DNA of 64,000 nucleotides from ENR-C20 sp942493145 (GCA_942493145.1 OW818679.1:3782001-3846000), one strand, 5' to 3'; positions 8,675 through 18,131 are shown, numbered from the stretch's first letter. A program made the numbers and translations. Notes: generated from the letters alone by a model not told the origin.

Positions 8675-9559
8675 TTATTTACCCAGACGGGCCTTCTCCA
8701 AGGCCTCCAGATCGAACTTTTTCATTTTCAGGAATGCTTCGGTTACCCTCTGTATTTCATCCCTTGTTCCATTTGACATAATATCATCAAGAGTTTCAGG
8801 GACGATCTGCCAAGACACACCGAACTTGTCTTTGAGCCATCCGCATTGCTCCGCCTCAGGCACTGCCGAAAGCCTGTCCCAATAATAATCGATTTCTTTT
8901 TGATCCCTGCATTTGACCATAAATGAAAAGGCCTCATTAAAACCGTATTCTACGTCAAAAGCATTATCCATTGCAGAAAACCCAAAGTTGCAAAGCTTGA
9001 ACGACGCATAATTCACCTTGGCCTTTGGTGATGCAGCTTCACCTTCATTGTATCTGCTGATCAATCCAATTTCGGGCTTCTCGAAAACTTCAGCATAATA
9101 CTTCACAGCCTCTTCAGCCCTACCATTTGAATCACTTGAGAAAAGCAGGTTTGGCGTGATTTTTTGAACTGATTGTCCGGGGTCTTCCAGCATCAATTGC
9201 CATGACAGCCCATACCGGTCCTGAATCCACCCATAAAGCTTATTAAAAGGATATTCGCAAAGGGGCATCAATTCCGTGCCGCCTTCCGACAGTATCTTCC
9301 ACTTTGCATGGACTTCCTCTTCAGAATAACAGGCTACCATCAGGGAAACTGACGGGTTAAACCGGAAATACGGGCCGGCACTGATTGCAGCGAACAACTG
9401 CCCAGCCAGCTCAAAGCTGACGATCTCCGAATCACCTGATGGTGTATCTTCGATAACGTTGACATCCAAAAGCCTGGACTGGTCAAACAATGTGATATAT
9501 AACAGGGCGGCTTCCTTCGCTTCCTTGTCATACCATAAGTGAGGAACGATTTTTTGCAT
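8675..9559 (-). CDS. VOC superfamily protein, PhnB-type, two tandem domains
   Basis: 294 residues made of two similar halves, each a PhnB-like (3-demethylubiquinone methyltransferase-like/glyoxalase fold) unit. The first begins VPHLWYDKEAKEAALLYI and ends DRYGLSWQLML; the second begins ITPNLLFSSDSNGRAEEAV and ends DKFGVSWQIVP. The paired SWQ endings and AVKYYAEVF-like helices are characteristic. ATG at 9559 follows GGAAGG. Function is unknown; relatives include metal-dependent or resistance-type small-molecule binders. It stands alone between its own terminator and the PilZ gene. Confidence 0.75.
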   Translation of the reverse strand: MQKIVPHLWYDKEAKEAALLYITLFDQSRLLDVNVIEDTPSGDSEIVSFELAGQLFAAISAGPYFRFNPSVSLMVACYSEEEVHAKWKILSEGGTELMPLCEYPFNKLYGWIQDRYGLSWQLMLEDPGQSVQKITPNLLFSSDSNGRAEEAVKYYAEVFEKPEIGLISRYNEGEAASPKAKVNYASFKLCNFGFSAMDNAFDVEYGFNEAFSFMVKCRDQKEIDYYWDRLSAVPEAEQCGWLKDKFGVSWQIVPETLDDIMSNGTRDEIQRVTEAFLKMKKFDLEALEKARLGK

Positions 9560-9586
9560 ACGGACCACCTTCCAAACGTTAATATA

Positions 9587-10201
9587 TTATGCCCGCAACT
9601 TGTTCAAATTGACTTCGTGGATCTGTTTGATTTTTTTGATATACTCCCTGATCACACCAATTGATTGGAAAGTTTCATAGTTAATTTTCAAACCATATTC
9701 CGAATAGTTTTGCTTTTTTAATTCCCTGACAACATAAGCTTTTATAAATATAACATCTCTGTCTGAATATATACTCATCTCCAGAATTTCATCGACATTC
9801 AGCTCCGCCTTTGTAAGTATCCGCATTCCGTACTCACTGATGTCCTTGATTATCGCCAAAGAGTTCTTTCCGGAATATAATGAAAAAACACTGGCATAAA
9901 GGGAGACTGGATGTCTCTCATAGAGTCTTTTGTTACTTGAGTTATCGGTTTTATCAATCTGCAATTCAATAATATTCTCATTAATATAAACTTTTTTAAT
10001 GATACTTCCAGCAATGATTATTTTATCAATAACCTCTGTTCCGATTACCAAAGGATCATTTTCCAGAAATTCAAAACCTGAATTCTTGCTCTTCAGCTTT
10101 ACTTTAATCATATCGTCCTGAACCTCAGATATGATACCTGAGAAGGGACGTGTTATCGAGTAGTGTTGAATGGATATTATATCGCCAACGTTAAAATGCA
10201 T
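9587..10201 (-). CDS. PilZ-domain c-di-GMP-binding protein with YcgR-like N-terminal domain
   Basis: 204 residues. The N-terminal half resembles the YcgR_2 beta barrel of flagellar brake proteins (FNVGDIISIQHYS...). The C-terminal half is PilZ, with the ligand motif RLYER (RxxxR) followed by DISEYG (DxSxxG), so the c-di-GMP contacts are intact. ATG at 10201 is preferred, with AAAGGT 6 bases upstream; the frame extends to 10249 without a ribosome site. Such proteins change motility, adhesion or polymer secretion in response to c-di-GMP. No flagellar genes are nearby, so the target is not known. Confidence 0.82.
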   Translation of the reverse strand: MHFNVGDIISIQHYSITRPFSGIISEVQDDMIKVKLKSKNSGFEFLENDPLVIGTEVIDKIIIAGSIIKKVYINENIIELQIDKTDNSSNKRLYERHPVSLYASVFSLYSGKNSLAIIKDISEYGMRILTKAELNVDEILEMSIYSDRDVIFIKAYVVRELKKQNYSEYGLKINYETFQSIGVIREYIKKIKQIHEVNLNKLRA

Positions 10202-10328
10202 ATCTACCTTTCTTGCTGCTAAATGACAAAATATATTATTTGATATCAAAATTATATCAATATCATTAAAACATTTCTACAAAATCAGGCATATTAATTG
10301 TTAATTTTGACCGGCTAAATACTTCATT

Positions 10329-11660
10329 CTATTTAGCCGCATTGGCGGCAATATTAATTGCATCCCAAACAGTTGAAAACGGCGGTGCATAACACAAATC
10401 CAGCATTCCAAGCTCTTCTGTTGTCATTTTATTGGCAATGGCACAAGCAAAAACATCGATTCTCAGTACAACGCCCTGTTTACCCGAGCCTTGTACGCCC
10501 AGTATTCTGCGTGTACCCTTCTCGTATATGACCTTGAACCAGATTGAAGTAGATCCGTGATAGTAATGAGGAAGATTGGGAGTTCCAACCGAAACCGTCC
10601 TGTAATCCAGTTTCAGGTCTTTAGCCTCGTTTTCTGATAACCCGGTACGGGCAATTTCAATATCTCCGACTTTCAGGGCAGATGAACCCATAGTGCCGGC
10701 AAATTCAACATGCTTACCCGATAGATTCTCACCGGCAATCCTGCCGCATTTATTTGCCGTTGTAGCAAGTGCGATATAGGAATTTTGACCTTTAGCTGAG
10801 TTATAGACTTCGGCACAATCTCCGGCTGCATATATATCAGGCAGATTGGTCCGCATTTCCCTGTCCACGATTACCGCACCGTTATTTGCCAGATTTATTC
10901 CGGAACCCCTGATAAATTCAGTAGCAGGTCTAACGCCGATTGCCATGATAACAACATCGGTTGCATATGTACCTTTATCTGTAGAGACCTTTTCAACATG
11001 ATCCGAGCCTATGACAGCTTCCATTTTTTCATTGACTTTAACCTCAACGCCCAGCCTGATCAGTTCCTTGTGGGTAATATCCGCTACTTCATAGTCAAAA
11101 GGCAATAATAACCTGTCCGCCATCTCAATAATGCGAATTCTCCTGCCTGATGCCGAAAGGGCTTCAGCAATCTCAACCCCTATATAGCCACCACCGATTA
11201 TTGTTATATCTTTAATATCAGCATGGGATAACTTATCTTTGATCAAAATACCATCATCGATTGTTTTGACATTAAAAACCCCATTGAGATTTACTCCGGG
11301 CAAGGGGGGTACTATTGGTCGGGCACCGCACGTTATCAGCAGTTTATCATAACCACACTCAAATTCTTTGTCTGAAGCTGCATCTCTGACTATTACCTTT
11401 CTATCATTCGGCAGTATCTTAGTAACTTCATGCTGCAGCTTTGGTTTTATACCTGTTGCTTCAAACTCTTCCTTTGTTCTTTGCACAAGACTATCAGGTT
11501 CAATTTTGGGATCAGATATAAAGTAAGGAAGGCCACAGGCTGCATAAGACAGGTAATTGCCCTTTTCAAAAACAATTATCTCACAATCCGGTTGTGTACG
11601 TTTCAGTTTTGAAGCAGCCGACATACCCGCCGCATCGCCTCCAATTATTAGTACTCTCAT
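10329..11660 (-). CDS. CoA-disulfide reductase / NADH oxidase-like FAD oxidoreductase
   Basis: 443 residues of the pyridine nucleotide-disulfide oxidoreductase family. The FAD motif is IIGGDAAGMSAASKL, the single redox Cys42 lies in YAACGLPYFISD as in CoA-disulfide reductase and NADH oxidase/peroxidase, and the NAD motif is IIGGGYIGVEIAEAL. The second FAD motif is IYAAGDCAEV, followed by the C-terminal dimerisation domain. I use the ATG at 11660 (GGGGTG five bases upstream); the open frame reaches 11804 with no family homology. Likely roles are keeping CoA thiols reduced, polysulfide reduction, or oxygen/peroxide defence in an anaerobe. Confidence 0.82.
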   Translation of the reverse strand: MRVLIIGGDAAGMSAASKLKRTQPDCEIIVFEKGNYLSYAACGLPYFISDPKIEPDSLVQRTKEEFEATGIKPKLQHEVTKILPNDRKVIVRDAASDKEFECGYDKLLITCGARPIVPPLPGVNLNGVFNVKTIDDGILIKDKLSHADIKDITIIGGGYIGVEIAEALSASGRRIRIIEMADRLLLPFDYEVADITHKELIRLGVEVKVNEKMEAVIGSDHVEKVSTDKGTYATDVVIMAIGVRPATEFIRGSGINLANNGAVIVDREMRTNLPDIYAAGDCAEVYNSAKGQNSYIALATTANKCGRIAGENLSGKHVEFAGTMGSSALKVGDIEIARTGLSENEAKDLKLDYRTVSVGTPNLPHYYHGSTSIWFKVIYEKGTRRILGVQGSGKQGVVLRIDVFACAIANKMTTEELGMLDLCYAPPFSTVWDAINIAANAAK

Positions 11661-11792
11661 TGCTGCACCCCATCTGTTTTGATATTTTAGTTTCTCAATA
11701 CTTCTTACCCTTATGCTTTTTCCTTTAAACCAATTAATCACGAGCATTATATACCCCCGTCTGGTATACTCAAACATTTGAAACGTAAAGTT

Positions 11793-11830
11793 AAAAAGCT
11801 GCACCCGGTTTTTACCGAACTGCAGCTTTT
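11793..11830 (-). terminator. Strong hairpin flanked by A and T runs
   Basis: AAAAGCTGCA ... TGCAGCTTTT forms a 10-bp stem with an inner CGGT/ACCG hairpin and T residues on both sides, so it could stop transcripts in either direction. It most likely ends the MarR-regulator transcript about 190 bp downstream of its stop. Just upstream of it (about 11870-11935) the minus strand can encode a 21-codon peptide, too short to call. Confidence 0.7.
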
Positions 11831-12019
11831 CTTTTATGCAACCAGTAGTAGTTAGTCATGTCATCGCCCATTCCGCTGCCAAATTCTGCGCCAAATGTTC
11901 TACCGATTCTTTATGATTCATTCATATATGTCACAATATTTTTTGCGTTCAGCATTTTTCACCTCAATCTGCACTAAATCTAACCCCGCATTACTAAGCT
12001 TATTTCTTCCAGATTCGCT

Positions 12020-12859
12020 TTAGACTCCATGACCTTTGCCATGATGGCCTTTATGAATGCCCCTGCAGCCTCTTCCCCTACCATCAAACATGCCGTCTTC
12101 CTTCCAGGAATCCAGCAATTTCCCCAGAATGGTTTCCAGTTGCTGTTTTTCTTGTTCATCCAGGACATTAAATAACTCCTGGGTGGATTGCTTTTGGCTC
12201 TCCAGTTGAGTCTGAGCTTCTACCATTCCTTTTTCTGTCAGCAAAATACGAAGATTGCGTTTGTCAGCTTCATCCTTCTCCCGGGTAACCCAACCATCTG
12301 CTTCCATCTTGCCCAGCAGTTCGCTGATTGAGGATGAGCGTACATCTGTATTGTGCATCAAGTCCCGCTGTGTCATCACTCCCTGCTTCAAGAGTGTCAC
12401 CATGATATGTCCTCTGCCTTGCATATTGACTTTTCTATGCTGCACAAGATGAGTGCATTTTTGAAACAGGTGCATAAGATTGTTCACAGGATTTCCTTCT
12501 CTGAACAGTCTTTCTCCGCTATTACCTTCAGCATCGCCATGGTGCGGGCAGTACTCGTGGCTTTTGTATCCTGCATGTTTTCCACTTTTGCCATGTATGT
12601 CATGATGTCCATGAGTTCCGTGCATTGCGTGTCCGGCATGATTTCCGCAACCACCATGGCCACCGAAGTTTTCAAGTTCACCCTGGCCATCCTCTGTCAC
12701 AGTTTCGATTTCGATCCCTTTTGTCTGTGCATATGCACGGCCCTTTCCACAGCCCGGTTGGGTGATTGGACACTGTTTAAAACAAAGCGGGCAAATCATT
12801 TCATCTTTCATCTCGTTAATCGTTTCCTGATCTATTTCAGTATTATTTTCCTTATTCAA
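12020..12859 (-). CDS. MarR-family regulator with Cys/His-rich metal-binding arms
   Basis: About 279 residues, roughly twice the usual MarR length. The central-to-C-terminal part (NLMHLFQKCTHLVQHRKV to LLDSWKE) is a normal MarR winged helix with DVRSSSISELLGKMEADGW as recognition region and wing DEADKRNLRI. The N-terminal 100 residues carry a Cys motif (CPLCFKQCPITQPGCGKG) and then a His/Gly tract (about 15 His in 45 residues). The C-terminus is again His/Gly rich (GIHKGHHGKGHGV). The start is probably TTG at 12859 (AAAGGAA upstream); GTG at 12877 is the alternative. Two palindromes surround its promoter, pointing to autoregulation. Inference: a metal- or redox-responsive repressor. Confidence 0.8.
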   Translation of the reverse strand: MNKENNTEIDQETINEMKDEMICPLCFKQCPITQPGCGKGRAYAQTKGIEIETVTEDGQGELENFGGHGGCGNHAGHAMHGTHGHHDIHGKSGKHAGYKSHEYCPHHGDAEGNSGERLFREGNPVNNLMHLFQKCTHLVQHRKVNMQGRGHIMVTLLKQGVMTQRDLMHNTDVRSSSISELLGKMEADGWVTREKDEADKRNLRILLTEKGMVEAQTQLESQKQSTQELFNVLDEQEKQQLETILGKLLDSWKEDGMFDGRGRGCRGIHKGHHGKGHGV

Positions 12860-12884
12860 TTTGTCATTTCCTTTCACATATTAA

Positions 12885-12946
12885 TCGCTAGGTACCTCGT
12901 GTTTATATTGTAGCACGCTGCCATCAAATACGTCAAGGTACCTTGT
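12885..12946 (-). promoter_or_regulatory. marR-like promoter with two palindromic operators
   Basis: On the minus strand TTGACG (-35) and TACAAT (-10) are separated by 18 bases. The perfect palindrome CAAGGTACCTTG (12934-12945) overlaps the -35 box. A second copy of the core AGGTACCT (12890-12897) lies just after the -10. The centres are 46 bp apart. This is the layout expected for autorepression by the adjacent MarR protein. Confidence 0.7.
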
Positions 12947-13026
12947 GAATTATTTTTAATATGCTTCGATCAGAAGGAATGTATAATCGAAAAAGACGGA
13001 GGCATTTTCCTTTGTCAGGTAGTCGT

Positions 13027-13923
13027 TTATCCTAAAGATCGGGAATTTATCCGGATGAATTCCGTCATGAGCCGAACAGCCTCCGCTACATTGGCCGAAG
13101 GCTTGTAATAGGTGAAGCCATGAACTTCGGTGGAGTAATCATGTAAATCTACCTTGGTTCCTGCTCTCTCGAGCATACCGGCATACTTTACTCCTTCATC
13201 ATGAAGACTATCGGCTCCGCAAACTATCACCAACGCTTCGGGCATACCCTTCAGATCATCAATCCTGGCAAAGACTGGGGACACACTGGGATCCCTTGCA
13301 TTTTCGGGATCAATGTAGCAGGCATTGAACCTGAGTGCCTGACCCGGCGGAATACATCCTTTTGGCTTAGGCTTGTCATATGGGCTTGTGGCAATATCCA
13401 GCGGAGGATAGTCCAGCAACTGGTACCTGAAGTTGAACTCTTTGGTTTTCAGATCCCTCATGCAGGTGACCGTCGCCATGTTCGCGCCGGCGCTGTGCCC
13501 ACCGATGCCCATCTTCGTAACATCGATGCGATATTCCTCAGCCCTGGATACAAAGTGGTCGATGACATCATGAATCGCCTCTATGGCAATCGGATAAGGA
13601 AATTCGGGCGCTTTGGGATAGTCAACCGAGACGATCTTAACGCCGGCGCCTTTGGAAAACGCAAGGTTCATTGTTTCATCGGCATCCGCATGCATCAGAA
13701 TGAATCCGCCACCATGCATATCTACATACAGTGGCATGACCTGTTCGTGTTCAAACCCGTATTTCAGTACCCTGACATTGCCATGCCGTGTCAGGATAAA
13801 GTCCTCCACACCAGAGACGGCACGCTTCTGGCCGGCCAATCCATGTCTGTACATGAAATCCATTATCCTTTTCATCCTCAAAGCCTTCCCGACCATTTGC
13901 TCCCTTGTCATAGCCTTTGACAT
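13027..13923 (-). CDS. Alpha/beta hydrolase, hormone-sensitive lipase family
   Basis: 298 residues. Oxyanion-hole motif HGGGF (DMHGGGFILMHADAD), nucleophile in GHSAGAN, catalytic Asp in VCGADSLHDEG and His in VHGFTYYKP complete a normal HSL-type esterase. The ATG at 13923 follows GGAGGGG. It hydrolyses small acyl esters; the natural substrate is unknown. It is cytoplasmic, with no signal peptide. It ends 80 bp before the MarR promoter, in the same direction. Confidence 0.85.
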   Translation of the reverse strand: MSKAMTREQMVGKALRMKRIMDFMYRHGLAGQKRAVSGVEDFILTRHGNVRVLKYGFEHEQVMPLYVDMHGGGFILMHADADETMNLAFSKGAGVKIVSVDYPKAPEFPYPIAIEAIHDVIDHFVSRAEEYRIDVTKMGIGGHSAGANMATVTCMRDLKTKEFNFRYQLLDYPPLDIATSPYDKPKPKGCIPPGQALRFNACYIDPENARDPSVSPVFARIDDLKGMPEALVIVCGADSLHDEGVKYAGMLERAGTKVDLHDYSTEVHGFTYYKPSANVAEAVRLMTEFIRINSRSLG

Positions 13924-14112
13924 AATGCCCCTCCAAACGTTTCTTATATGATAGATACCCAAAGGTATAGTCTAACTATATAATACATTGTACCAGCATA
14001 TTTCCCGTATATCTCCAATAAAAACCCATCCGCAATTTGGGGTATAGCTTATAGTTGATTCTAGGTTCTGGTATATCTCTGTGCGTCAACATACCCGTCG
14101 TTGAAATTTCTC

Positions 14113-14141
14113 TTGCCGAGATGTATAAAACCGTCTATACT
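14113..14141 (+). promoter_or_regulatory. Promoter of the fic gene
   Basis: TTGCCG and TATACT separated by 17 bases, about 45 bp upstream of the Fic start codon. Confidence 0.5.
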
Positions 14142-14186
14142 GATACATAATGATACTAATTATTATCAGTTGAAAGGGTGACAATT

Positions 14187-15359
14187 ATGGATGCTGCACT
14201 ATACGCAAAGATAATGTCCGACAAGAGCATCATCGATTTGAATAAGCTTGGTTACAAGTACGCGGACGCCGACATGAAAGAGCTGATTGAGCTGCTGAAG
14301 GCAAGCGTATATAAAACAATACCTGTTCCTGATTTTTCCGGGAACAACCTCGTCTACATGGAAAACGTCGCACAGGTGCAGATGAATGCAGTCAAGATGC
14401 TTCTTACCCCACAAAGAACAAACGAAGCTTTTGGACTTAAGGCAATGGAGGACGAAATTGCGTCTACTCTCACCATTGAAAACATAGATTTCTCAAGGGA
14501 TAGTGTAAGGAAAATACTTCGTGGTTATGCACCCGCTGATGATAGTGAGAACCGCATCTATGGAATTAAAAAAGGACTTGAATTTATTTCCGGGCCTGCA
14601 AACGCGATAACAGAGAAAAACATATATTTCCTTTATGACACGGCAATCGGCCAATACCTGACAGCGGATGACAAACTGCAGCCCGGCGCACTCTATCGGC
14701 ACGACAGCGTTTACATTGTCGGTCAGGAGTTGGAACATACCGGTTTACCGTATGATAAGCTTCCGGAGTACATGGGTAAATTTGTTGATTTCATTAATAC
14801 CGAAAATACAATGAACGACCTTCTTAAGGCTGCTACGATTCATTTCTATATCGCATATCTGCACCCATATTTCGATGGAAACGGAAGAATGGCCAGGCTC
14901 ATGCACATGTGGTATCTGAGGCGGCAGGGTTACTCATCCGCGCTGTTCATACCGTTTTCAAGCTATATCGAGCGTAGCCGGAAAGGGTATTACAAAGCTT
15001 ATTCGCTTGCAGAGGATAATGTGAAGATCAGTTTTGTTACAGATGTGACCCCGTTCCTGGTCTACTTCATTGAGAATGTGTACAACAAGTTAGCCAGTTC
15101 ACTGCCGCAGGCAAATACATTGGACTCTTTCCAAAAAGCACTGAACGATGGTAAAATCACCGAAAAGGAAAAAGACCTTTGGAACTTTGCCCTGTCCGCA
15201 TATGGAAGCAGCGAATTTTCGACAAAACTGCTCGAGCGTGACTTTGGTAATGCCGCCTACGCCACGATATACGGCTTTGTGCTTAAGTTTGAAGAACTCG
15301 GCCTTTTAGCGGCACAGAGGTATGGCAACAAGGTCAAGTATTCAGTAAAGGCAGAGTGA
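14187..15359 (+). CDS. Fic family protein (AMP transferase-like), class II
   Basis: 390 residues. The Fic motif HPYFDGNGRMAR (His about residue 226) is complete, so AMP transfer from ATP to a protein hydroxyl is possible. Upstream, TLTIEN (Glu about 98) fits the inhibitory motif [ST]xxxE[GN] of class II Fic proteins, which blocks ATP gamma-phosphate binding until relieved. The C-terminal about 110 residues form a winged-helix-like region (YATIYGFVLKFEELGLLAAQRYG). The ATG at 14187 has GAAAGGG 8 bases upstream. No antitoxin gene is adjacent, in keeping with built-in inhibition. The target is unknown. Confidence 0.88.
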   Translation: MDAALYAKIMSDKSIIDLNKLGYKYADADMKELIELLKASVYKTIPVPDFSGNNLVYMENVAQVQMNAVKMLLTPQRTNEAFGLKAMEDEIASTLTIENIDFSRDSVRKILRGYAPADDSENRIYGIKKGLEFISGPANAITEKNIYFLYDTAIGQYLTADDKLQPGALYRHDSVYIVGQELEHTGLPYDKLPEYMGKFVDFINTENTMNDLLKAATIHFYIAYLHPYFDGNGRMARLMHMWYLRRQGYSSALFIPFSSYIERSRKGYYKAYSLAEDNVKISFVTDVTPFLVYFIENVYNKLASSLPQANTLDSFQKALNDGKITEKEKDLWNFALSAYGSSEFSTKLLERDFGNAAYATIYGFVLKFEELGLLAAQRYGNKVKYSVKAE

Positions 15360-15498
15360 ATAGCTCTTGTATCCAAGCCCACCATAGCGCAAATTAAAAA
15401 ACCACCTTTCAGAATAAAATTCGGTTGATAGGATTGTAACCAATCCCGTTTCATCATTGTTAGGGTCAACATTAGGGTTAAAACCCGATTTTTTGTCA

Positions 15499-16761
15499 CT
15501 ATTCTTTAGTTCCTTCGCCCTGCGCGCCAATAAAGCCTGTTGGTTTCTCTCCGCCTTCACCCAAAGCAAGACCAAGAGCGTAGATTGAAGCATCATATTC
15601 CTGTACTGCCGTACTGTTGCTGTTGAATACAGCCTGAGCATCAGCTATCGCGACGTTATATGTATCTAAATCTGCCTGCGCAACCCACTTTGTACCCTTG
15701 GCAACATCCTTTCCGTCTACGCTTACAACTACGCCGTCATTCGCGGCGGTCGCATTCTCGATCGCCAGCGAAAGCGCCTCTTTAGCAGCCGCCTTATCCC
15801 CGTAGGTGAACCCGATCGGGTGGCCAGTCGGCGTGCACCATGTAATTACAGCTACCTCTGTCAATCCCAAACGATTGTATACGGTGAAGAATTGTGTCGG
15901 CCTATTGCAATTAATCAAGTTATATCTTGATACGTTGGATTCAATTTTTACATACTCGTCGCTTTTGCCTTTATTGATTACAAAGAATCCATCTTCATTC
16001 TTTGATAATGTTCCCTCAACAGGAACCGCTTTCTCCATAACCCAGCCACCGGCCCCATAGTAATACACCGCTATGTCACCAACTTTGATTTCTTTGTCGA
16101 ATTTTGACGAATGGAACACGATATTGTCAACATCCGGCCTTACTCTATTCGTCTCGAGTTCGAAATCGCCTCGAACTACTGTTGTGGACTCGTTGTATAC
16201 GGTGATTTCTGTAATACGAACAACGTCGTAAGACTGGGAATCGATCTTGTTGACCTGGCCTGTCGCGCTGTCTCCATAGAGAACTGTTTTATGGCCGCGT
16301 ACTGTTGTGATCGTCTCAAAGAAGCCAAGTCTTGCCGCGTCAAAGGACAGGTTATCTGCGCTTGTCGTCTTGTGAACATTGAAGCCCCAACCTGAGCTTT
16401 TTTTGTAAAGGCTTGACACACCATTTACCTGATAATCAGCGGTATCATTTTCTGTTGCGGGTACCTGTATACCATTGACATAAACTTTACCCGCAATCAG
16501 CAATGCTTCCACGCCTTCATCCGCATTTCCGCCGAAATACTCATCATAAGCCGCGACGGTAATCTTTGTGGCGTCACCGTCATTTTCTATCTCAAGAATT
16601 AAGTCTTCGGCTTTGCTGTCTCCGTTCCCGGATTCGCCCGGGTCGGCCGGTCGGTCGGCACTTGGAGAGGCAACGGGGGAAGTGACATTGTCCGAACCGC
16701 TACAGGCCACAAGAGCTAATGCCATGATTAGGGCAAGAATGAGTGTAAATAATTTTTTCAT
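15499..16761 (-). CDS. Surface lipoprotein with FIVAR-like C-terminus, copy 1
   Basis: 420 residues. Signal peptide with lipobox (ALALVAC-SGSD), a Pro/Ser/Asp linker and a large central domain of unknown family (from DLILEIENDGDATKITVA to the GAGGWVMEKAVPV strand). The C-terminal helical region AKEALSLAIENATAA...WVAQADLDTYNVAIADAQAVF resembles FIVAR-type sugar-binding or wall-associated repeats. Its neighbour at 16860-18131 is nearly identical except for the linker and one central patch. Both lie downstream of an S-layer protein, so a cell-surface role is likely; the ligand is unknown. Confidence 0.75.
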   Translation of the reverse strand: MKKLFTLILALIMALALVACSGSDNVTSPVASPSADRPADPGESGNGDSKAEDLILEIENDGDATKITVAAYDEYFGGNADEGVEALLIAGKVYVNGIQVPATENDTADYQVNGVSSLYKKSSGWGFNVHKTTSADNLSFDAARLGFFETITTVRGHKTVLYGDSATGQVNKIDSQSYDVVRITEITVYNESTTVVRGDFELETNRVRPDVDNIVFHSSKFDKEIKVGDIAVYYYGAGGWVMEKAVPVEGTLSKNEDGFFVINKGKSDEYVKIESNVSRYNLINCNRPTQFFTVYNRLGLTEVAVITWCTPTGHPIGFTYGDKAAAKEALSLAIENATAANDGVVVSVDGKDVAKGTKWVAQADLDTYNVAIADAQAVFNSNSTAVQEYDASIYALGLALGEGGEKPTGFIGAQGEGTKE

Positions 16762-16786
16762 TTTCTCTATCCTTTCATACTATTAT

Positions 16787-16820
16787 GAAAAGCACGGCCT
16801 GGTAGAGGACCGTGCCTTTC
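16787..16820 (-). terminator. Terminator between the two lipoprotein copies
   Basis: GGCACGGTCC ... GGCCGTGC hairpin followed by TTTTC on the minus strand, between the stop of copy 2 and the start of copy 1. The two copies may therefore be expressed separately. Confidence 0.65.
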
Positions 16821-16859
16821 ATCCTTATTCTGTCTGATCCTGTAAAATTGTCACAAAAA

Positions 16860-18131
16860 CTATTCTTTAGTTCCTTCGCCCTGCGCGCCAATAAAGCCTG
16901 TTGGTTTCTCTCCGCCTTCACCCAAAGCAAGACCAAGAGCGTAGATTGAAGCATCATATTCCTGTACTGCCGTACTGTTGCTGTTGAATACAGCCTGAGC
17001 ATCAGCTATCGCGACGTTATATGTATCCAAATCTGCCTGCGCAACCCACTTTGTACCCTTGGCAACGTCCTTCCCGTCTGCGCTTACAACTACGCCGTCT
17101 TTCGCGGCGGTTGCATTCTCGATCGCCAGCGAAAGCGCCTCTTTAGCAGCCGTCTTATCCCCGTAGGTGAACCCGATCGGGTGGCCAGTCGGCGTACACC
17201 ATGTAATTACAGCTACCTCTGTCAATCCCAAACGATTGTATACGGTGAAGAATTGTGTCGGTCTATTGCAATTAATCAAGTTATATCTTGATACGTTGGA
17301 TTCAATTTTTACATACTCGTCGCTTTTGCCTTTATTGATTTCAAAGAATCCTTTTTCATTCTTTGATAATGTGCCCCCAACAGGAACCGCTTTCTCCATA
17401 ACCCAACCACCGGCGCCATAGTAATACACCACGAAGTCACCAACCTTGATTTCTTTGTCGAATTTCGATGATTCAACGGAAATCAGGTTTACATCCGGAC
17501 GTACTCTGTTTGTTTCGAGTGCGAAATCTCCCCGATCAATTTTGTCTACAATACCACCATGGTCCTCAAAATATGTAATACGAACAACGTCGTAAGACTG
17601 GGAATCGATCTTGTTGACCTGGCCTGTCGCGCTGTCTCCATAGAGAACAGTTTTATGACCGCGTACTGTCGTGATCGTCTCAAAGAAGCCAAGTCTTGCC
17701 GCGTCAAAGGACAGGTTATCTGCGCTTGTAGTCTTGTGAACATTGAAGCCCCAGCCTGAGCTTTTTTTGTAAAGACTTGACACACCATTTACCTGATAAT
17801 CAGCAGTATCATTTTCTGTTGCGGGTACCTGTATGCCATTGACATAAACTTTACCCGCATTCAGCAATGCTTTTACGCCTTCGGCCGCATTTCCGCCGAA
17901 ATACTTATTATAAGCCGCGTCGGTAATCTTTGTGGCATCGCCGTCATTTTCAATCTCAAGAATCAAGTCTTCAGCCTTGCTGTTTCCGGCTTGTGTGGGA
18001 CTGTTTCCGTCGGATGTGGGACTTGTTTCCGGAGCGGTGGACCCGACCGAGTCTTTGGTGCCGCCGCATGCGGTAAGAGATAGGACAAGTATAAGCGCCA
18101 GTACAAGAGATAGGATTTTTTTCATTTTCAT
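16860..18131 (-). CDS. Surface lipoprotein with FIVAR-like C-terminus, copy 2
   Basis: 423 residues, the tandem paralogue of the gene at 15499-16761. Signal peptide MKMKKILSLVLALILVLSLT with lipobox LTAC-GGT, a different linker (SAPETSPTSDGNSPTQAG), then the same central and C-terminal domains. The last about 190 residues are almost identical between copies. The patch around VVRITYFEDHGGIVDKIDRG and VNLISVES differs. It follows the S-layer/ceramidase-like gene by 61 bp and could be co-transcribed with it. Function is unknown beyond surface attachment. Confidence 0.75.
   Translation of the reverse strand: MKMKKILSLVLALILVLSLTACGGTKDSVGSTAPETSPTSDGNSPTQAGNSKAEDLILEIENDGDATKITDAAYNKYFGGNAAEGVKALLNAGKVYVNGIQVPATENDTADYQVNGVSSLYKKSSGWGFNVHKTTSADNLSFDAARLGFFETITTVRGHKTVLYGDSATGQVNKIDSQSYDVVRITYFEDHGGIVDKIDRGDFALETNRVRPDVNLISVESSKFDKEIKVGDFVVYYYGAGGWVMEKAVPVGGTLSKNEKGFFEINKGKSDEYVKIESNVSRYNLINCNRPTQFFTVYNRLGLTEVAVITWCTPTGHPIGFTYGDKTAAKEALSLAIENATAAKDGVVVSADGKDVAKGTKWVAQADLDTYNVAIADAQAVFNSNSTAVQEYDASIYALGLALGEGGEKPTGFIGAQGEGTKE

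Noticed and set aside
12353..12913. 186-codon plus-strand frame opposite the MarR gene
   Set aside because: Antisense shadow of the His/Cys-rich region; no ribosome site and unnatural composition.
15342..17002. Two near-identical short frames inside the lipoprotein copies
   Set aside because: They are the same antisense/out-of-frame shadow appearing twice because the genes are duplicated.
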